A stretch of 64,000 nt of DNA from Nematostella vectensis (lineage: Eukaryota > Cnidaria > Anthozoa > Actiniaria > Edwardsiidae), in the NCBI RefSeq assembly GCF_932526225.1, contig NC_064044.1, positions 2,425,001 through 2,489,000 of the forward strand, in the 5' to 3' direction. Every line of letters begins with the position of its first letter. Within the stretch, counting starts at the first letter, position 1. The notes under the pieces are model-generated. The model ran no database searches. It was given only the letters and a program-made list of their open reading frames with translations, and was not told the origin of the DNA. Made by a program: the position numbers and the translations under genes. Below are positions 63,776 through 64,000 of the stretch, in pieces.

Positions 63776-64000
63776 TTAAAGGGGCAGTGTCGTGGTTATA
63801 GCTTTGCAATAGCTCTCTGTCCCTGATACAATGAATTTCAGTGAAATTCTAATACTGACTTATGAGCTTTTGGTACACGTGGGAGACTTAAATTCAAAGA
63901 AAATGACCACAAACTGTCAAAAACCATAGTTTTCAATAAAATATATTATGTCAACAAGGTATTGACAGCTTTAAAAAAAAGGTCAACTGTTTGTAGCTAA
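63776..64000 (-). mobile_element. Independent inverted copy of the same MITE family, cut by window end
   Basis: It begins TTAAAGGGGCAGTG and follows the reverse complement of the array MITE through the conserved motifs gagcttttggtacac, cttaaattcaaagaaaatg and caaggtattgacagc. It is visibly more diverged than array copies are from each other. It also lacks the small internal duplication (caatattttat...gcaatattttat) seen in array copies at 1083-1108. This shows the element is an interspersed family and not just part of the satellite. Confidence 0.85.

Overview
This is eukaryotic, almost certainly metazoan, non-genic DNA. It is AT-rich, has no bacterial-style gene layout, carries interspersed-repeat (MITE and tRNA/SINE-like) sequence, and contains a 200-N scaffold gap. 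The palindrome-ended element with TTAAAGGG/CCCTTTAA termini resembles short elements I associate with marine invertebrates, possibly cnidarians. That assignment is a low-confidence guess.

Layout: positions 1 to about 63,658 are one continuous head-to-tail array of 16 long repeat units, and the array continues off the left edge. Each unit has a single-copy 'backbone' of about 2.37 kb plus a nested tandem block of a sub-repeat of about 927 bp present 1, 2, 3 or 4 times. Unit lengths are therefore about 3.3, 4.2, 5.15 and 6.08 kb, i.e. roughly 3,297 + 927 x (n-1). I count 28 intact sub-repeats plus one interrupted by the N gap (11469-11668). The array stops at a 4-bp microhomology junction (63655-63658) into a stray 73-bp piece of sub-repeat. 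About 48 bp of unrelated sequence follows, then an independent, diverged, inverted copy of the MITE family, cut by the window end.

Inside a unit, in + strand order (unit 1 coordinates): a W-rich open frame with a weak intron-like segment (165-581); an AATAAA with GT-rich downstream sequence (667-720); a 297-bp MITE (968-1264) whose 3' 164 bp is also the start of each sub-repeat; sub-repeats holding a G-rich tract and, on the minus strand, a 185-bp exon-like segment with good splice-site matches; a spacer with three clustered inverted repeats (2966-3290); a T-rich/A-rich tract (3447-3495); a minus-strand tRNA-like module with A-box and B-box similarity and T-runs behind it (3550-3650); and a CpG-rich segment (3690-3935). 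No protein in the window could be recognised. The reading frames are better explained as repeat sequence than as genes.

Evolutionary signal: linked variants divide the units into haplotype blocks. Units 1-2 resemble 14-15, units 3-5 form a group, and units 6-9 resemble 10-13. Near-identical neighbours come in pairs (6/7, 8/9, 10/11, 12/13, 14/15), suggesting amplification in dimers and tetramers on top of independent gain and loss of the inner sub-repeat. The last unit next to the boundary carries the most private changes.
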